The notes under the pieces: model-generated
What the model was told of the DNA's origin: nothing
The model's database searches: none
What the model saw: the letters and a program-made list of their open reading frames with translations, nothing else
Source: Clostridiales bacterium
Lineage (GTDB): Bacteria; Bacillota; Clostridia; Oscillospirales; Oscillospiraceae
DNA: 39,928 nt
Assembly: GCA_004557075.1 (NCBI GenBank)
Contig: SFEX01000015.1
Coordinates: 1 to 39,928, forward strand
Reading direction: 5' to 3'
Part shown: in pieces, positions 24,461-32,857 of the stretch
Layout of the letters: every line of letters begins with the position of its first letter
How positions within the stretch are numbered: position 1 is the first letter of the stretch
Position numbers and translations under genes: made by a program

Positions 24461-26128
24461 ATGGAAGAACTTAATAAAAATTTCATTGAAAACTTTATTG
24501 ACGAGGATCTGTCCGAGGGCGGTCGTTGCGAGGGCATGAGGGTGCACACCCGCTTCCCGCCGGAGCCTAACGGCTACCTGCACATCGGTCACTGCAAGGC
24601 TCTTATCATAGATTTCGGCACTGCCGAGAAATACGGCGGCATATGCAACCTCCGCATGGACGACACAAACCCCGCAAAAGAGGACACCGAGTACGTTGAC
24701 GCCATTCAGGAGGATATCCACTGGCTGGGCTTCGACTGGGGCGACCGCTTCTTTTACGGCTCGGATTATTTTGAGCAGACCTACGAATATGCCGTAGAGC
24801 TTATAAAAAAGGGTCTTGCATATGTATGCGAGCTTACGCCAGAGCAGTTTAAGGAATACCGCGGTGATGTGACAAAGCCCGCTGTAAGCCCCTACAGAGA
24901 CAGGCCAATTGAGGAAAGTCTCGACCTCTTTAACCGCATGAAAAACGGCGAATTCCCAGAGGGAAAATACACCCTGCGCGCAAAGATTGACCTTGCCTCC
25001 GGCAACTTCAACATGCGCGACCCCGTGCTCTACCGCATCCGCTACATCGAGCATCACCGTCAGGGCACGAAATGGTGCATCTTCCCGATGTACGATTTTG
25101 CCCACCCCATTCAGGACGCGCTTGAAGGTATAACCCATTCGCTGTGCTCACTCGAATACGAGGATCACCGTCCTCTGTACGACTGGGTCATAAACAATGT
25201 CTCCGTGCCCTCCAAGCCCCGCCAGATAGAATTTGCGCGACTTGGTATAAACTACACCGTTCTGAGCAAGCGCAAGCTGAGAAGGCTTGTCGAGGAAGGC
25301 CGCGTATCCGGCTGGGACGATCCGCGTATGCCCACCCTCTGCGGCCTGCGCCGCCGCGGATACACCGCCGCGTCCATACGCAATTTCTGCGAGCGCATAG
25401 GCGTTGCAAAGGTTCCCAACACCGTTGAGTACGCTTTCCTTGAGCACTGCCTGCGCGAGGATCTCAACGAGCACGCGCAGCGCGCGATGGCGGTGCTAAA
25501 GCCTATAAAGCTCACCATCACCAACTACCCCGAGGGGCAGAGCGAGGAGCTTGAGATTGAAAATAACCCCAACGACCCCGAGGCCGGTGTGCGCAAGGTA
25601 AGCTTCTCCCGCGAGCTGTGGATAGAAAGCGAGGACTTTCTGGAAACGCCCGTCCCCAAGTACAAGCGTCTGTACCCCGGCGGCCCGGAATGCCGCTTAA
25701 AGGGAGCCTACCTCATCACCTGCACCGGCTGCGTAAAGGACGAAAATGGCAACGTTACCGAGGTGCTTGCCACCTATGATCCCGACAGCCGCGGCGGCGA
25801 TCCCGCCGACGGGCGCAAGGTCAAGGGCGCGACAATTCACTGGGTCGATGCAAACAATTGCGTTGACGCCGAGGTTCGCCAGTACAGCAATCTGTTCTCC
25901 GACCCCGACCCCGACGCTGCGGACAAGGACTTCATAAGCTGCATGAATCCCGACTCGCTTGAGATCCTGACCGGCTGCAAGCTTGAGAAGATGCTTGAGA
26001 GCGCCGTCGCTCCCGCGCATTTCCAGTTCCTGCGCATGGGCTATTTCTGCGTCGATAACCGCGATTCCGCTCCCGGACATCTTGTATTCAACCGCGCCGT
26101 TGCCCTCAAGGACAGCTTCAAAAAGTAA
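24461..26128 (+). CDS. glnS: Glutaminyl-tRNA synthetase (555 aa)
   Basis: Class Ib synthetase with the HIGH-type motif PPEPNGYLHIGHCKA (residues 33-47), GlnRS-specific MDDTNPAKEDTEYVDAI, and the KMSKS-equivalent VLSKRKL. The C-terminal beta-barrel anticodon-binding domains are complete (ending FNRAVALKDSFKK). AGGAG precedes the ATG. It is a single-gene unit with its own promoter and terminator. A true GlnRS means the cell can charge tRNA-Gln directly. Confidence 0.96.
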   Translation: MEELNKNFIENFIDEDLSEGGRCEGMRVHTRFPPEPNGYLHIGHCKALIIDFGTAEKYGGICNLRMDDTNPAKEDTEYVDAIQEDIHWLGFDWGDRFFYGSDYFEQTYEYAVELIKKGLAYVCELTPEQFKEYRGDVTKPAVSPYRDRPIEESLDLFNRMKNGEFPEGKYTLRAKIDLASGNFNMRDPVLYRIRYIEHHRQGTKWCIFPMYDFAHPIQDALEGITHSLCSLEYEDHRPLYDWVINNVSVPSKPRQIEFARLGINYTVLSKRKLRRLVEEGRVSGWDDPRMPTLCGLRRRGYTAASIRNFCERIGVAKVPNTVEYAFLEHCLREDLNEHAQRAMAVLKPIKLTITNYPEGQSEELEIENNPNDPEAGVRKVSFSRELWIESEDFLETPVPKYKRLYPGGPECRLKGAYLITCTGCVKDENGNVTEVLATYDPDSRGGDPADGRKVKGATIHWVDANNCVDAEVRQYSNLFSDPDPDAADKDFISCMNPDSLEILTGCKLEKMLESAVAPAHFQFLRMGYFCVDNRDSAPGHLVFNRAVALKDSFKK

Positions 26129-26141
26129 GACATATAGTGTT

Positions 26142-26176
26142 AGCTCCCGAAAGGCAGTACCTTTCGGGAGCTTTTG
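26142..26176 (+). terminator. Terminator of glnS
   Basis: AGCTCCCGAAAGG and CCTTTCGGGAGCT form a 13-bp stem with a 5-nt loop, followed by TTTTGTT. Confidence 0.9.
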
Positions 26177-26184
26177 TTATATTG

Positions 26185-27075
26185 TTAGGTCTGAGCGTCG
26201 ATTATCACGTCAAATGTCTCTGTTTTTCCGTCAGGGGTCGTGCCCTCGCCTATAAGGACATACACAGGATAAAGATATGTCTTTCCGTCCACCGCGACGC
26301 CGTCGGCGTACAGTCTGTAGTTGCCCTCTGTTACCTTTACGTCACTTAGCTTCTGGCTGTAACTTCCCGAATAATCATTCACGGCTACCGCCCATTCAAG
26401 CGCGGCGCGGCTGGATGTTTCCACCGGTATCTTGTCAACTACAGGGCTTGTCAGATAGTATATGGATATTACCTCGCCGTCTGTGTTTACTTCAGCTCCT
26501 ATTCTGAATATTCCGAGAACATTCAATCCCTCGACCTGGGGGTAAAAATAGGCGGTCTTGGACAAAACTCCGTACGAGCCGTCACTCCTTAGCCCCTCGC
26601 TCAGGCCAATAGCGTCGCAGCTTGTTATGCTCTCGTCCAGCAGCCCGTGCTCACGCAGGTAGTCCGCCGCTATCCTTGCGGCATTTTCATCGCTTATGTC
26701 CTCTGCTTCGCCCTCTGTTTCTCCAAAGCAGCTCATAGTCCAATAACCATTTTCCACTATGATATTTACATTCCAGTCATTGATAATGTAGCTGATATAT
26801 TCGTCAAAACCGTCGTTTTCAGGCTCTCCGAGCTCAGTGCCTAAGCAGCGCTCTATCTGCTCCTTAGACTGCTCAATATCTACTCCCAGCTCGTATACAT
26901 ACTTTGCGCTATCTGGCGCATCGGTTTTCAGGCTCCCTGGTATTGTGAGAGGCACTAAAATCTCCATTCCTGTCTTTGCTATATCCGGTCTCAGCTTATC
27001 CTGTCCGCACCCAAAAAGGCTCATCATGATACATAGGGTGCATATTAAAACCGTAATTTTCTTACTGATTTTCAT
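26185..27075 (-). CDS. Lipoprotein of unknown function (296 aa)
   Basis: Signal peptide MKISKKITVLICTLCIMMSL followed by the lipobox LFGC, so it is a secreted lipid-anchored protein. I do not recognise the family. The body contains SDENAARIAADYLREHG, which resembles the repeat-like segments of PepSY/YcdB-type secreted proteins, but this is a weak similarity. AGGAGG precedes the ATG. It is monocistronic, between glnS and the tungstate transporter. Confidence 0.75.
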   Translation of the reverse strand: MKISKKITVLICTLCIMMSLFGCGQDKLRPDIAKTGMEILVPLTIPGSLKTDAPDSAKYVYELGVDIEQSKEQIERCLGTELGEPENDGFDEYISYIINDWNVNIIVENGYWTMSCFGETEGEAEDISDENAARIAADYLREHGLLDESITSCDAIGLSEGLRSDGSYGVLSKTAYFYPQVEGLNVLGIFRIGAEVNTDGEVISIYYLTSPVVDKIPVETSSRAALEWAVAVNDYSGSYSQKLSDVKVTEGNYRLYADGVAVDGKTYLYPVYVLIGEGTTPDGKTETFDVIIDAQT

Positions 27076-27192
27076 AACAAACCTCCTATATAATGTAAAT
27101 ATATGATATCATGTAATTACATAAAAATGGCATCATGGATGAAAATTTTGTATGATGTTCCAAATTCGTCCACAGCGTTTTGGCGAATTTAT

Positions 27193-27227
27193 AAAAAAGC
27201 GGAAGTGCCTCACACTTCCGCTTTTTT
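27193..27227 (-). terminator. Terminator after the tungstate-type transporter operon
   Basis: AAAAAAGCGGAAGTG and CACTTCCGCTTTTTT form a 15-bp stem with a 5-nt loop and a T-run on either strand. It touches the stop codon of the ATPase gene. Confidence 0.88.
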
Positions 27228-27882
27228 ATGCTTTGCTGTAAAACTCTATAAACCCACGGGTTATTTCCGACTCAGGATGCTCAATGAGCTTTTCCGGACT
27301 GCCTAGCTCTATGAGCTTTCCGTCGGACAGGAACAGCACCTCGTCGGCTATGCGCTCGGCCTGACTTATCGAGTGGGTGACGATAAGCACAGCGCAGCCT
27401 ATTCTGTCGCGATAATCGCGTATGAGCTTTTCCGCAAGCAGCGTTGATTCAATGTCCATAGCAGAGCACGGCTCATCGAGCACTATAAGCTCATAATCGC
27501 GCATCAGCAGCCGCGCCAGCGCCATACGCGCGGTCTCGCCGCCGGATAGTCGCTTTGCCCCGGCATCAGCAAGATGCTCGATTTTAAGAGCCTTTAAAAG
27601 CGCCTCTTCCCGCTCGGCGTCCCCGCCGTTTATGCGCATGTTTTTTCTCAGACTCATGCGAAACGCAAAGCTCTTTTGGGGCATATACCCAGTTTGCAGC
27701 TTATTTTTCTCCGGCTTTGCGCCGTCCGGGGCTATTATGCCCGCCGCAATCTTTGCCATGGTCGATTTGCCGCTGCCGTTGGCGCCGATAACGGCATAAA
27801 TTTTGCCGTTTTCAAGCTCAAGCGAGCTAACATCAAGCACGATCCTGCCGTCATAGCTTTTCCTCAGATTTTGGAGTATCAT
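27226..27882 (-). CDS. Tungstate-type ABC transporter ATP-binding protein (218 aa)
   Basis: ABC ATPase with Walker A GANGSGKST (residues about 33-41), signature RLSGGETARMALARLL, Walker B LIVLDEP and the switch histidine in VTHSISQAE. It is short, lacking the C-terminal regulatory (TOBE) domain of ModC-type proteins, as is usual for TupC. The ATG overlaps the permease stop (ATGA). It energises uptake of the anion captured by the lipoprotein encoded two genes upstream. Confidence 0.88.
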   Translation of the reverse strand: MILQNLRKSYDGRIVLDVSSLELENGKIYAVIGANGSGKSTMAKIAAGIIAPDGAKPEKNKLQTGYMPQKSFAFRMSLRKNMRINGGDAEREEALLKALKIEHLADAGAKRLSGGETARMALARLLMRDYELIVLDEPCSAMDIESTLLAEKLIRDYRDRIGCAVLIVTHSISQAERIADEVLFLSDGKLIELGSPEKLIEHPESEITRGFIEFYSKA

Positions 27883-28565
27883 GCGTCTGCCCTCCCCTGC
27901 ATAAGCGACACTGCAACATTTATCACAAGGGATCCTGCAAGCAGTATTATCCCCAGCGCAAGCGCGGTTGTAAAGTTGCCCATGTTGGTGAAATTCATGA
28001 TGGCGGTCGTCATGACGTTTGTCTTATACGCAATGGCTCCGCCGACCATGGAAACGGCTCCGACCTCGGCAAGCGCGCGGGAGAGCGCCATGAGGTATGT
28101 CGAGATTATCTGATATCGGCTCTCATTTATAAGCAGACCGAGGGTCTTTACAGGGCTTAGCCCCAAGCCGCGCGATGTTTCGCGTATATCAGGGTATATG
28201 CCCGAGACAAACGGCTCCATCATACCGATAACTATAGGCGTTATTAAAATAACCTGCGCGATAACCATGCCGGTCACCGTATACAGCAGCTCAAGGTGGC
28301 GCAGCGGCCCTACTCCGCAGAACATCAGATAGCACAAAAGCCCGCATACCACGGGGGGCAGCCCCATAAGCGTGCGGTTTAGAACTACAAGTATTCTTTT
28401 TCCCGGGAAAGAGCCGCTGCCGAAAAGCACACCAAACGGCACTCCGATAAGGAGTGCCGTAAGTGAACTTGCAAGGCTCATTCGCACAGTGACCCAGACT
28501 ATGTCCTCTAAAAGCGCGCTTCCGGAGAATATCAGCTCGATCGCTTTGTGAAGAGCAGTTTCCAT
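27879..28565 (-). CDS. Tungstate-type ABC transporter permease (228 aa)
   Basis: Polytopic inner-membrane protein of the TupB/ModB type, with the EAA-loop segment RETSRGLGLSPVKTLGLLI that docks the ATPase. Family features include the start DIVWVTVRMSLASSLTALLI and the C-terminal MSLMQG. It is 3 nt after the binding-protein stop. Confidence 0.87.
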   Translation of the reverse strand: METALHKAIELIFSGSALLEDIVWVTVRMSLASSLTALLIGVPFGVLFGSGSFPGKRILVVLNRTLMGLPPVVCGLLCYLMFCGVGPLRHLELLYTVTGMVIAQVILITPIVIGMMEPFVSGIYPDIRETSRGLGLSPVKTLGLLINESRYQIISTYLMALSRALAEVGAVSMVGGAIAYKTNVMTTAIMNFTNMGNFTTALALGIILLAGSLVINVAVSLMQGRADA

Positions 28566-28568
28566 TGC

Positions 28569-29555
28569 TTATCCTTCGATAACGCCGTCGTTTGCGCGGA
28601 AGGTCAGGAAGGTAGCCTTATCCGAGAGGATGTAAGCGCCCTGCTCGTTCGCCATGGTAAGGCATACGCCCATGCCTGCATTAGAGGATACATACCACTC
28701 GGTGTAGTCGGCAAAGCTCTCCTGCTCGGCGGTGATGCCAAGCTCCTCCGGCCAGAGAGAAAGCTCCTTGGTGTGAGTGCCGGAGCCGTCGCCGCGGGAG
28801 ACGAACTTATACTTGCCGTCGGCTATTGCCTTGAACGCAGCCTTTACATCTGCCGCGTTCTTGACGTCTGCGGGGTCGTCGGCAGGTCCTACAAGGACAA
28901 AGTAGTTGTACAGGAAGGAAAGACGCTCAGCGTCCATGCCGTCGATAACGCGGGCGAAGCCCTCGTCAACGAAAGCCTCCTCCTGAGCCTTGGCGTGGAC
29001 AAGGATGAGGTCTGCGTTGCCCATCTTGGCGTTTGCTATCGCCTTGCCGGTGCCGGCGGAGAATACCTCGACCTCGTAGCCGTATGCTTCCTCAAACTTG
29101 GGCAGCAGATAGCCGAGCAGGCCGGAGTCGTTGACGGAGGTGGTGGTGGAAACGCGGATGGTCGTGGTCTCATCCTCTGCCTGAGGTATTGCCGCCTTGG
29201 ACACGGGCGCGCCGTCAAGGGCATAGAACAGGCACTCGCCGTAGGTATCATTGCCGTAGTTTGCGGCAAGCTCCATGGTCTCCTTGGACAGCAGCCAGTT
29301 GATGAGCGCGTCGGCGCCGACGGTGTTGATCTTAACGTCGCTTACGGGGTTGCCGTCAGCGTCGGCAAAGGGCGCCGCAGGGTCAACAGCCAGCAGGCTG
29401 TAGGTATTTTTCATACTGTCATCCTGCTCAAGGAGTATATCGATCTTAACGTTGCTTTCGGGTTCTTTGGTCGGTGCAGGTTCGTTGTCATTGCCGCATG
29501 CGCATAATGAACAAATCATCAGCAGAGCAAGCAGCAAGGAAACATACTTTTTCAT
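28569..29555 (-). CDS. Tungstate-type ABC substrate-binding lipoprotein, apparently circularly permuted (328 aa)
   Basis: Signal peptide and lipobox SLCAC (lipidated C20). The anion-binding core is TupA-like: STTTSVNDSGLLGYLLPKFE (residues 136-155), VFSAGTGKAIANAKMGNADL and RGDGSGTHTKE. The usual TupA ends with a segment of the form LEIxxEGDxxxxNxYxVIAVNP followed by FIDWLxSxEGQ and a FGxxLFYP tail. Here that segment is at the N terminus (residues about 37-112: IDILLEQDDSMKNTYSLLAV, ALINWLLSKETMELAANYG, YGECLFYAL), and the protein stops right after AYILSDKATFLTFR. The order is thus permuted. I used the ATG at 29553-29555; upstream ORF sequence has no signal-peptide role and contains the promoter. 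Confidence 0.88.
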   Translation of the reverse strand: MKKYVSLLLALLMICSLCACGNDNEPAPTKEPESNVKIDILLEQDDSMKNTYSLLAVDPAAPFADADGNPVSDVKINTVGADALINWLLSKETMELAANYGNDTYGECLFYALDGAPVSKAAIPQAEDETTTIRVSTTTSVNDSGLLGYLLPKFEEAYGYEVEVFSAGTGKAIANAKMGNADLILVHAKAQEEAFVDEGFARVIDGMDAERLSFLYNYFVLVGPADDPADVKNAADVKAAFKAIADGKYKFVSRGDGSGTHTKELSLWPEELGITAEQESFADYTEWYVSSNAGMGVCLTMANEQGAYILSDKATFLTFRANDGVIEG

Positions 29556-29607
29556 GTTTTTCTTAATCTCCCTCTCAAAATTTTGGTTGGTTTTTCCGCT
29601 AAAACTC

Positions 29608-29636
29608 AGTATAATAGTAAAAATGCTGCCGGTCAA
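29608..29636 (-). promoter_or_regulatory. Promoter of the tungstate-type transporter operon
   Basis: TTGACC (29631-29636), a 17-nt spacer and TATACT (29608-29613) on the minus strand, about 50 nt before the binding-protein ATG. Confidence 0.65.
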
Positions 29637-29813
29637 ACCATAATATGCACAAATTTTAAAGGCATATTTTGTAACACTATACAATTCATCGATAATTAGA
29701 CTGATTGTGCAACTTTTCGCTTTTACTGATAAAAGAATTATAATATTATATTAAGATAAGGAAGAAGTAACTATAAGAATAAGAGAGAATTTATCAGGAA
29801 AGAGGTGCGCCCA
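29637..29813. promoter_or_regulatory. AT-rich divergent control region between the transporter and oxidoreductase genes
   Basis: About 180 bp with no gene. TATAAT at 29739-29744 could be the -10 for the oxidoreductase operon, with no convincing -35 at the right distance. A CTTTT-n6-AAAAG dyad sits at 29720-29735. No molybdenum-cofactor riboswitch was recognised. Confidence 0.35.
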
Positions 29814-31733
29814 ATGACAAAATACTCGGGCTATATGGGGAAGGTCATGATGATCGACCTCAGCAAATCGCTCGTCACGGAATACCCCTGGTCGGACAGG
29901 GACCGCGAGCTGTACATAGGCGGCAAGGCCATGGCCTCCAAAATCATGTACGACAATTTCACCGGCGAGGAGACGGCTTTTTCGGAGGATAACATTATTG
30001 TTGTCTCGACCGGGCCGCTTACCGGCACCGGCGCTCCGTGCTCAAACCGCATGAACATCTCCACCCTCTCGCCGCTCACCGGGATCACCACCTCCTCCAA
30101 CTGCGGCGGCAATTTCGGGCACTATCTGAAAAAAGCGGGAATGGACGCGCTTGTCATACGCGGCAAGTGCGAAAAGCCGACCTGGATCGAGATAAAAAAC
30201 GACAAGTTTTTCTTCCACGATGCAGGTGATCTCTGGGGCATGAGGGTAACCGAGACTCAGGAGGAGCTTCAAAAGATAATGGACAACGCCCGCAAGTGCA
30301 GGGTCAAGTGCGGTATGCTGTCGATAGGCCCGGCAGGCGAAAACCTCGTCAAATACGCGGCCGTCATAAGCGGCGAGCGCGCGGCGGGGCGAGCCGGCGT
30401 CGGCGCGGTATTCGGCTCGAAGAATCTGAAAGCCATGGTCGCCACGGGAAATCACGAGGTTCCCGTATACTCCCCCGAAAAGTTTACAAAGCACTGCCAG
30501 AAATGGACAAACACACTGCGCTCTCACCCGCTCACCGGAAATCAGCTTCCCAAGATGGGCACGGCCGGACTTGTCACGCCGATGCAGGTGCGCGGTATCC
30601 TCTCCTCGCGCAATTTCGCGCAGGGTCAGTTTGATGAGTTTGAAAAGATAAGCGGCGAGGTTCTTGCCGAGGAGTACAACATCGTAAACAAGGGCTGCAT
30701 GTCCTGCCCGATAAAGTGTACGCGCACAGTTTCCGTCGAAGGGCGCGAGGTCAAAGGCCCTGAGCTTGAAACTTTGGGGCTTCTCGGCGGCGGCATAATG
30801 AACGACAACATCGAGTTGATACTAAAGTGGAACTACGAGCTTGACGAGCTCGGTATGGACACCATATCCGCAGCCGGTACTTTAGCCTGGGCAATGGAGG
30901 CAAACGAAAAGGGGCTGTGGAAAAACGGCCTTGCCTTCGGAAAGACCGCCAATATTTCCAAAACCATCGAGAACATAGCTTTCCGGCGCGGCATAGGCAA
31001 CGAGCTTGCCGAGGGCACGCGCTGGCTCAGCGAAAAATACGGAGGCAAGGACTTTGCCATACAGTCAAAGGGTCTTGAGCTGTCGGCATACGAGCCGAGG
31101 CGCTCTGTTGGTCAGGGACTCGGCTACGCGGTATCAAACCGGGGCGGCTGCCATCTCAACGGCGGCTATCTCGTCATAATTGAAAACCTCGGCCTCACCG
31201 CCAATCCGCAGACTCCGCACGCGAAAGCCGATCTATGCATGGTCATGCAGGATCTTATGGAGTCGGTCTCCATGGGCGGACAGTGCCTCTTCTCGTCCTA
31301 CGCGGTATTCCCCGGTTTCCTCATCGCAAAGCCCAACAGCTTCGTCACAAGGGCGGTAAACAAGGTCATTCCCTTCGTGGGGCCGGTCGTCCGCGTTCTC
31401 AATAAATTCCCGGAGATGGCGCAGTTCCATCTCCCCCTGCTTCCCCACACCAAGGCCACGGAGCTTGCGACCGGCATGAAGTACAATCTGGCGGCCTTCA
31501 TCCGCGCCGGTGAGCGGAGCTACAATGTTGAGAGGGCGGTCAACGCCAAGTTCGGCGTCAACGCCGCCATGGACACCCTGCCCAAGCGCCTTACGGATGT
31601 TCCGCAGGATCCCAACGACCCGAGTACAAAGGTGCCGCTTGAAGTTATGAAAAAGGTCTATTACGAGGCAAGAGGCTGGGATGAAAACGGTCTTCCCTCC
31701 GATGCCAAGCTCAAAAAGCTCAAGATCAAGTAA
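29814..31733 (+). CDS. aor: Aldehyde:ferredoxin oxidoreductase, tungsten type (639 aa)
   Basis: The full-length AOR-family fold is present: N-terminal pterin-binding domain (IGGKAMASKIMYD, STGPLTGTGAPCSNR, NCGGNFGHYLKKAGMDALV, GPAGENLVKYAAVISGERAAGR) and the [4Fe-4S] ligands C295-x2-C298-x3-C302 (GCMSCPIKCTR), with C491 in MGGQC as the probable fourth ligand. The enzyme oxidises aldehydes to acids using a tungsten bis-pterin and reduces ferredoxin. The ATG at 29814 has AGAGGTG upstream; a GTG 9 nt earlier is in frame but overlaps that ribosome site. Location beside a tungstate-type transporter and Moco genes supports tungsten. The physiological aldehyde is not known. Confidence 0.93.
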   Translation: MTKYSGYMGKVMMIDLSKSLVTEYPWSDRDRELYIGGKAMASKIMYDNFTGEETAFSEDNIIVVSTGPLTGTGAPCSNRMNISTLSPLTGITTSSNCGGNFGHYLKKAGMDALVIRGKCEKPTWIEIKNDKFFFHDAGDLWGMRVTETQEELQKIMDNARKCRVKCGMLSIGPAGENLVKYAAVISGERAAGRAGVGAVFGSKNLKAMVATGNHEVPVYSPEKFTKHCQKWTNTLRSHPLTGNQLPKMGTAGLVTPMQVRGILSSRNFAQGQFDEFEKISGEVLAEEYNIVNKGCMSCPIKCTRTVSVEGREVKGPELETLGLLGGGIMNDNIELILKWNYELDELGMDTISAAGTLAWAMEANEKGLWKNGLAFGKTANISKTIENIAFRRGIGNELAEGTRWLSEKYGGKDFAIQSKGLELSAYEPRRSVGQGLGYAVSNRGGCHLNGGYLVIIENLGLTANPQTPHAKADLCMVMQDLMESVSMGGQCLFSSYAVFPGFLIAKPNSFVTRAVNKVIPFVGPVVRVLNKFPEMAQFHLPLLPHTKATELATGMKYNLAAFIRAGERSYNVERAVNAKFGVNAAMDTLPKRLTDVPQDPNDPSTKVPLEVMKKVYYEARGWDENGLPSDAKLKKLKIK

Positions 31734-31742
31734 GGAGGAGCC

Positions 31743-31997
31743 ATGGTAACTGTTAAATTATTCGGAACCTTCCGCCTTGACAGCGGATTAAAGGAGTTAC
31801 AGCTTGAAGCAGGCTCCGTGAAAGATATCTTCCCGCTCATCATGGATGAGGTCAGGCGGCTTGACCCGCAGACCGAGCTTACGATGAAGGATCTAAAAAG
31901 CTGCGTAGTATCGCTCAACGGCCGTCAGGTCGGCATGAGAGCCGCGCTTAACGACGGAGATCTTGTTATCCTCGTCCCAGCAGTTGCAGGAGGCTGA
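31743..31997 (+). CDS. MoaD/ThiS-like small sulfur carrier (84 aa)
   Basis: Beta-grasp protein starting MVTVKLFGTFRLDSG and ending LVPAVAGG. The C-terminal Gly-Gly is where the thiocarboxylate forms, donating sulfur to make the pterin dithiolene. It is 9 nt after the oxidoreductase gene with GGAGG before the ATG. Such MoaD-like genes often accompany tungsten oxidoreductases and may be dedicated to that cofactor. Confidence 0.85.
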   Translation: MVTVKLFGTFRLDSGLKELQLEAGSVKDIFPLIMDEVRRLDPQTELTMKDLKSCVVSLNGRQVGMRAALNDGDLVILVPAVAGG

Positions 31998-32001
31998 AAA
32001 A

Positions 32002-32424
32002 ATGGCATACAGTATTAACAAGGAAAAATGCACAGGCTGCGACGCCTGTTCCGTCACCTGTCCCACTCAGGCGATAAGCGGCGAGCAGTACAGAAAGCAC
32101 TCGATCGACCCCGAGGTCTGCGTATCCTGCGGACTGTGCGCCGACTTCTGCGAGCATGGAGCGATCTATGACGACAGCGGCAAACCCACCAAATTCTGCT
32201 CGTGGGAGGACTGGCTCATGCCCTCCGTTGACAAGGATATCTGCACAGGCTGCTCGCTCTGCGTTGAGGTCTGCCCCATGTACGCGCTCAAGATAAGCGA
32301 GCCGGAGTTTCGCGGAGATATACGCACCCATGCCTATCTTGCCGAGCCCTCTGTATGCATCGGCTGCGAAAAGTGCATGAAGCGCTGCCCGATAAAGGCT
32401 ATCAGCATGATACCCCGCGTATAG
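32002..32424 (+). CDS. Four-cluster ferredoxin-like electron-transfer subunit 1 (140 aa)
   Basis: Four C-x2-C-x2-C-x3-C motifs are visible: CTGCDACSVTCP, CVSCGLCADFCE, CTGCSLCVEVCP and CIGCEKCMKRCP, so four [4Fe-4S] clusters are predicted. I chose the ATG at 32002 (MAYSINKEK), 8 nt after GGAGG; the longer ORF would overlap the MoaD-like gene. It probably takes electrons from the oxidoreductase, resembling the small subunit of WorLS-type enzymes. Confidence 0.88.
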   Translation: MAYSINKEKCTGCDACSVTCPTQAISGEQYRKHSIDPEVCVSCGLCADFCEHGAIYDDSGKPTKFCSWEDWLMPSVDKDICTGCSLCVEVCPMYALKISEPEFRGDIRTHAYLAEPSVCIGCEKCMKRCPIKAISMIPRV

Positions 32425-32433
32425 GAGGTCAAA

Positions 32434-32853
32434 ATGCCGTACACATTCAACGAAAACTGCATCGACTGCGAAAAGTGCGCCGAGCGCTGCGCGGCGGGAG
32501 CGGTTATCGTCCATCGCGAGGATGGGCATACACGCTGCGAAGTCGATCAGGATCTGTGCGTCTCCTGCGGCCACTGCGGATTTATCTGCGAGAAAGCTGC
32601 GGTTATAGACGATAAGGGGAACATCGCCAAATTTGTCCCCGTCAGCGAATGGAAATCTGCCCGGGTAAACCTCTATGAGTGCACAGGCTGCATGATATGC
32701 GTCGAGGTTTGCCCTGAATATGCTCTGGCAATGTCAAAAAAGTGCTCGCACGATGACCCCTTCACCTTTGCGTTTCTTGCCGATGCCGACAAATGCACGG
32801 GCTGCGGCATGTGCGCTGAGCGCTGCCCCGTCGGCGCTATTGAAATGGTATAA
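32434..32853 (+). CDS. Four-cluster ferredoxin-like electron-transfer subunit 2 (139 aa)
   Basis: Paralogue of the preceding gene with motifs CIDCEKCAERCA, CVSCGHCGFICE, CTGCMICVEVCP and CTGCGMCAERCP. All sixteen cluster cysteines are kept. The proline that usually follows the fourth cysteine is alanine in cluster 1. AGGAGG precedes the ATG. The two proteins align end to end, so this is a tandem duplication that has diverged. Confidence 0.88.
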   Translation: MPYTFNENCIDCEKCAERCAAGAVIVHREDGHTRCEVDQDLCVSCGHCGFICEKAAVIDDKGNIAKFVPVSEWKSARVNLYECTGCMICVEVCPEYALAMSKKCSHDDPFTFAFLADADKCTGCGMCAERCPVGAIEMV

Positions 32854-32857
32854 AAAT

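Noticed and set aside
29556..29684. Longer N terminus of the tungstate-binding protein
   Set aside because: It would place the lipoprotein signal peptide internally and runs through the predicted promoter.
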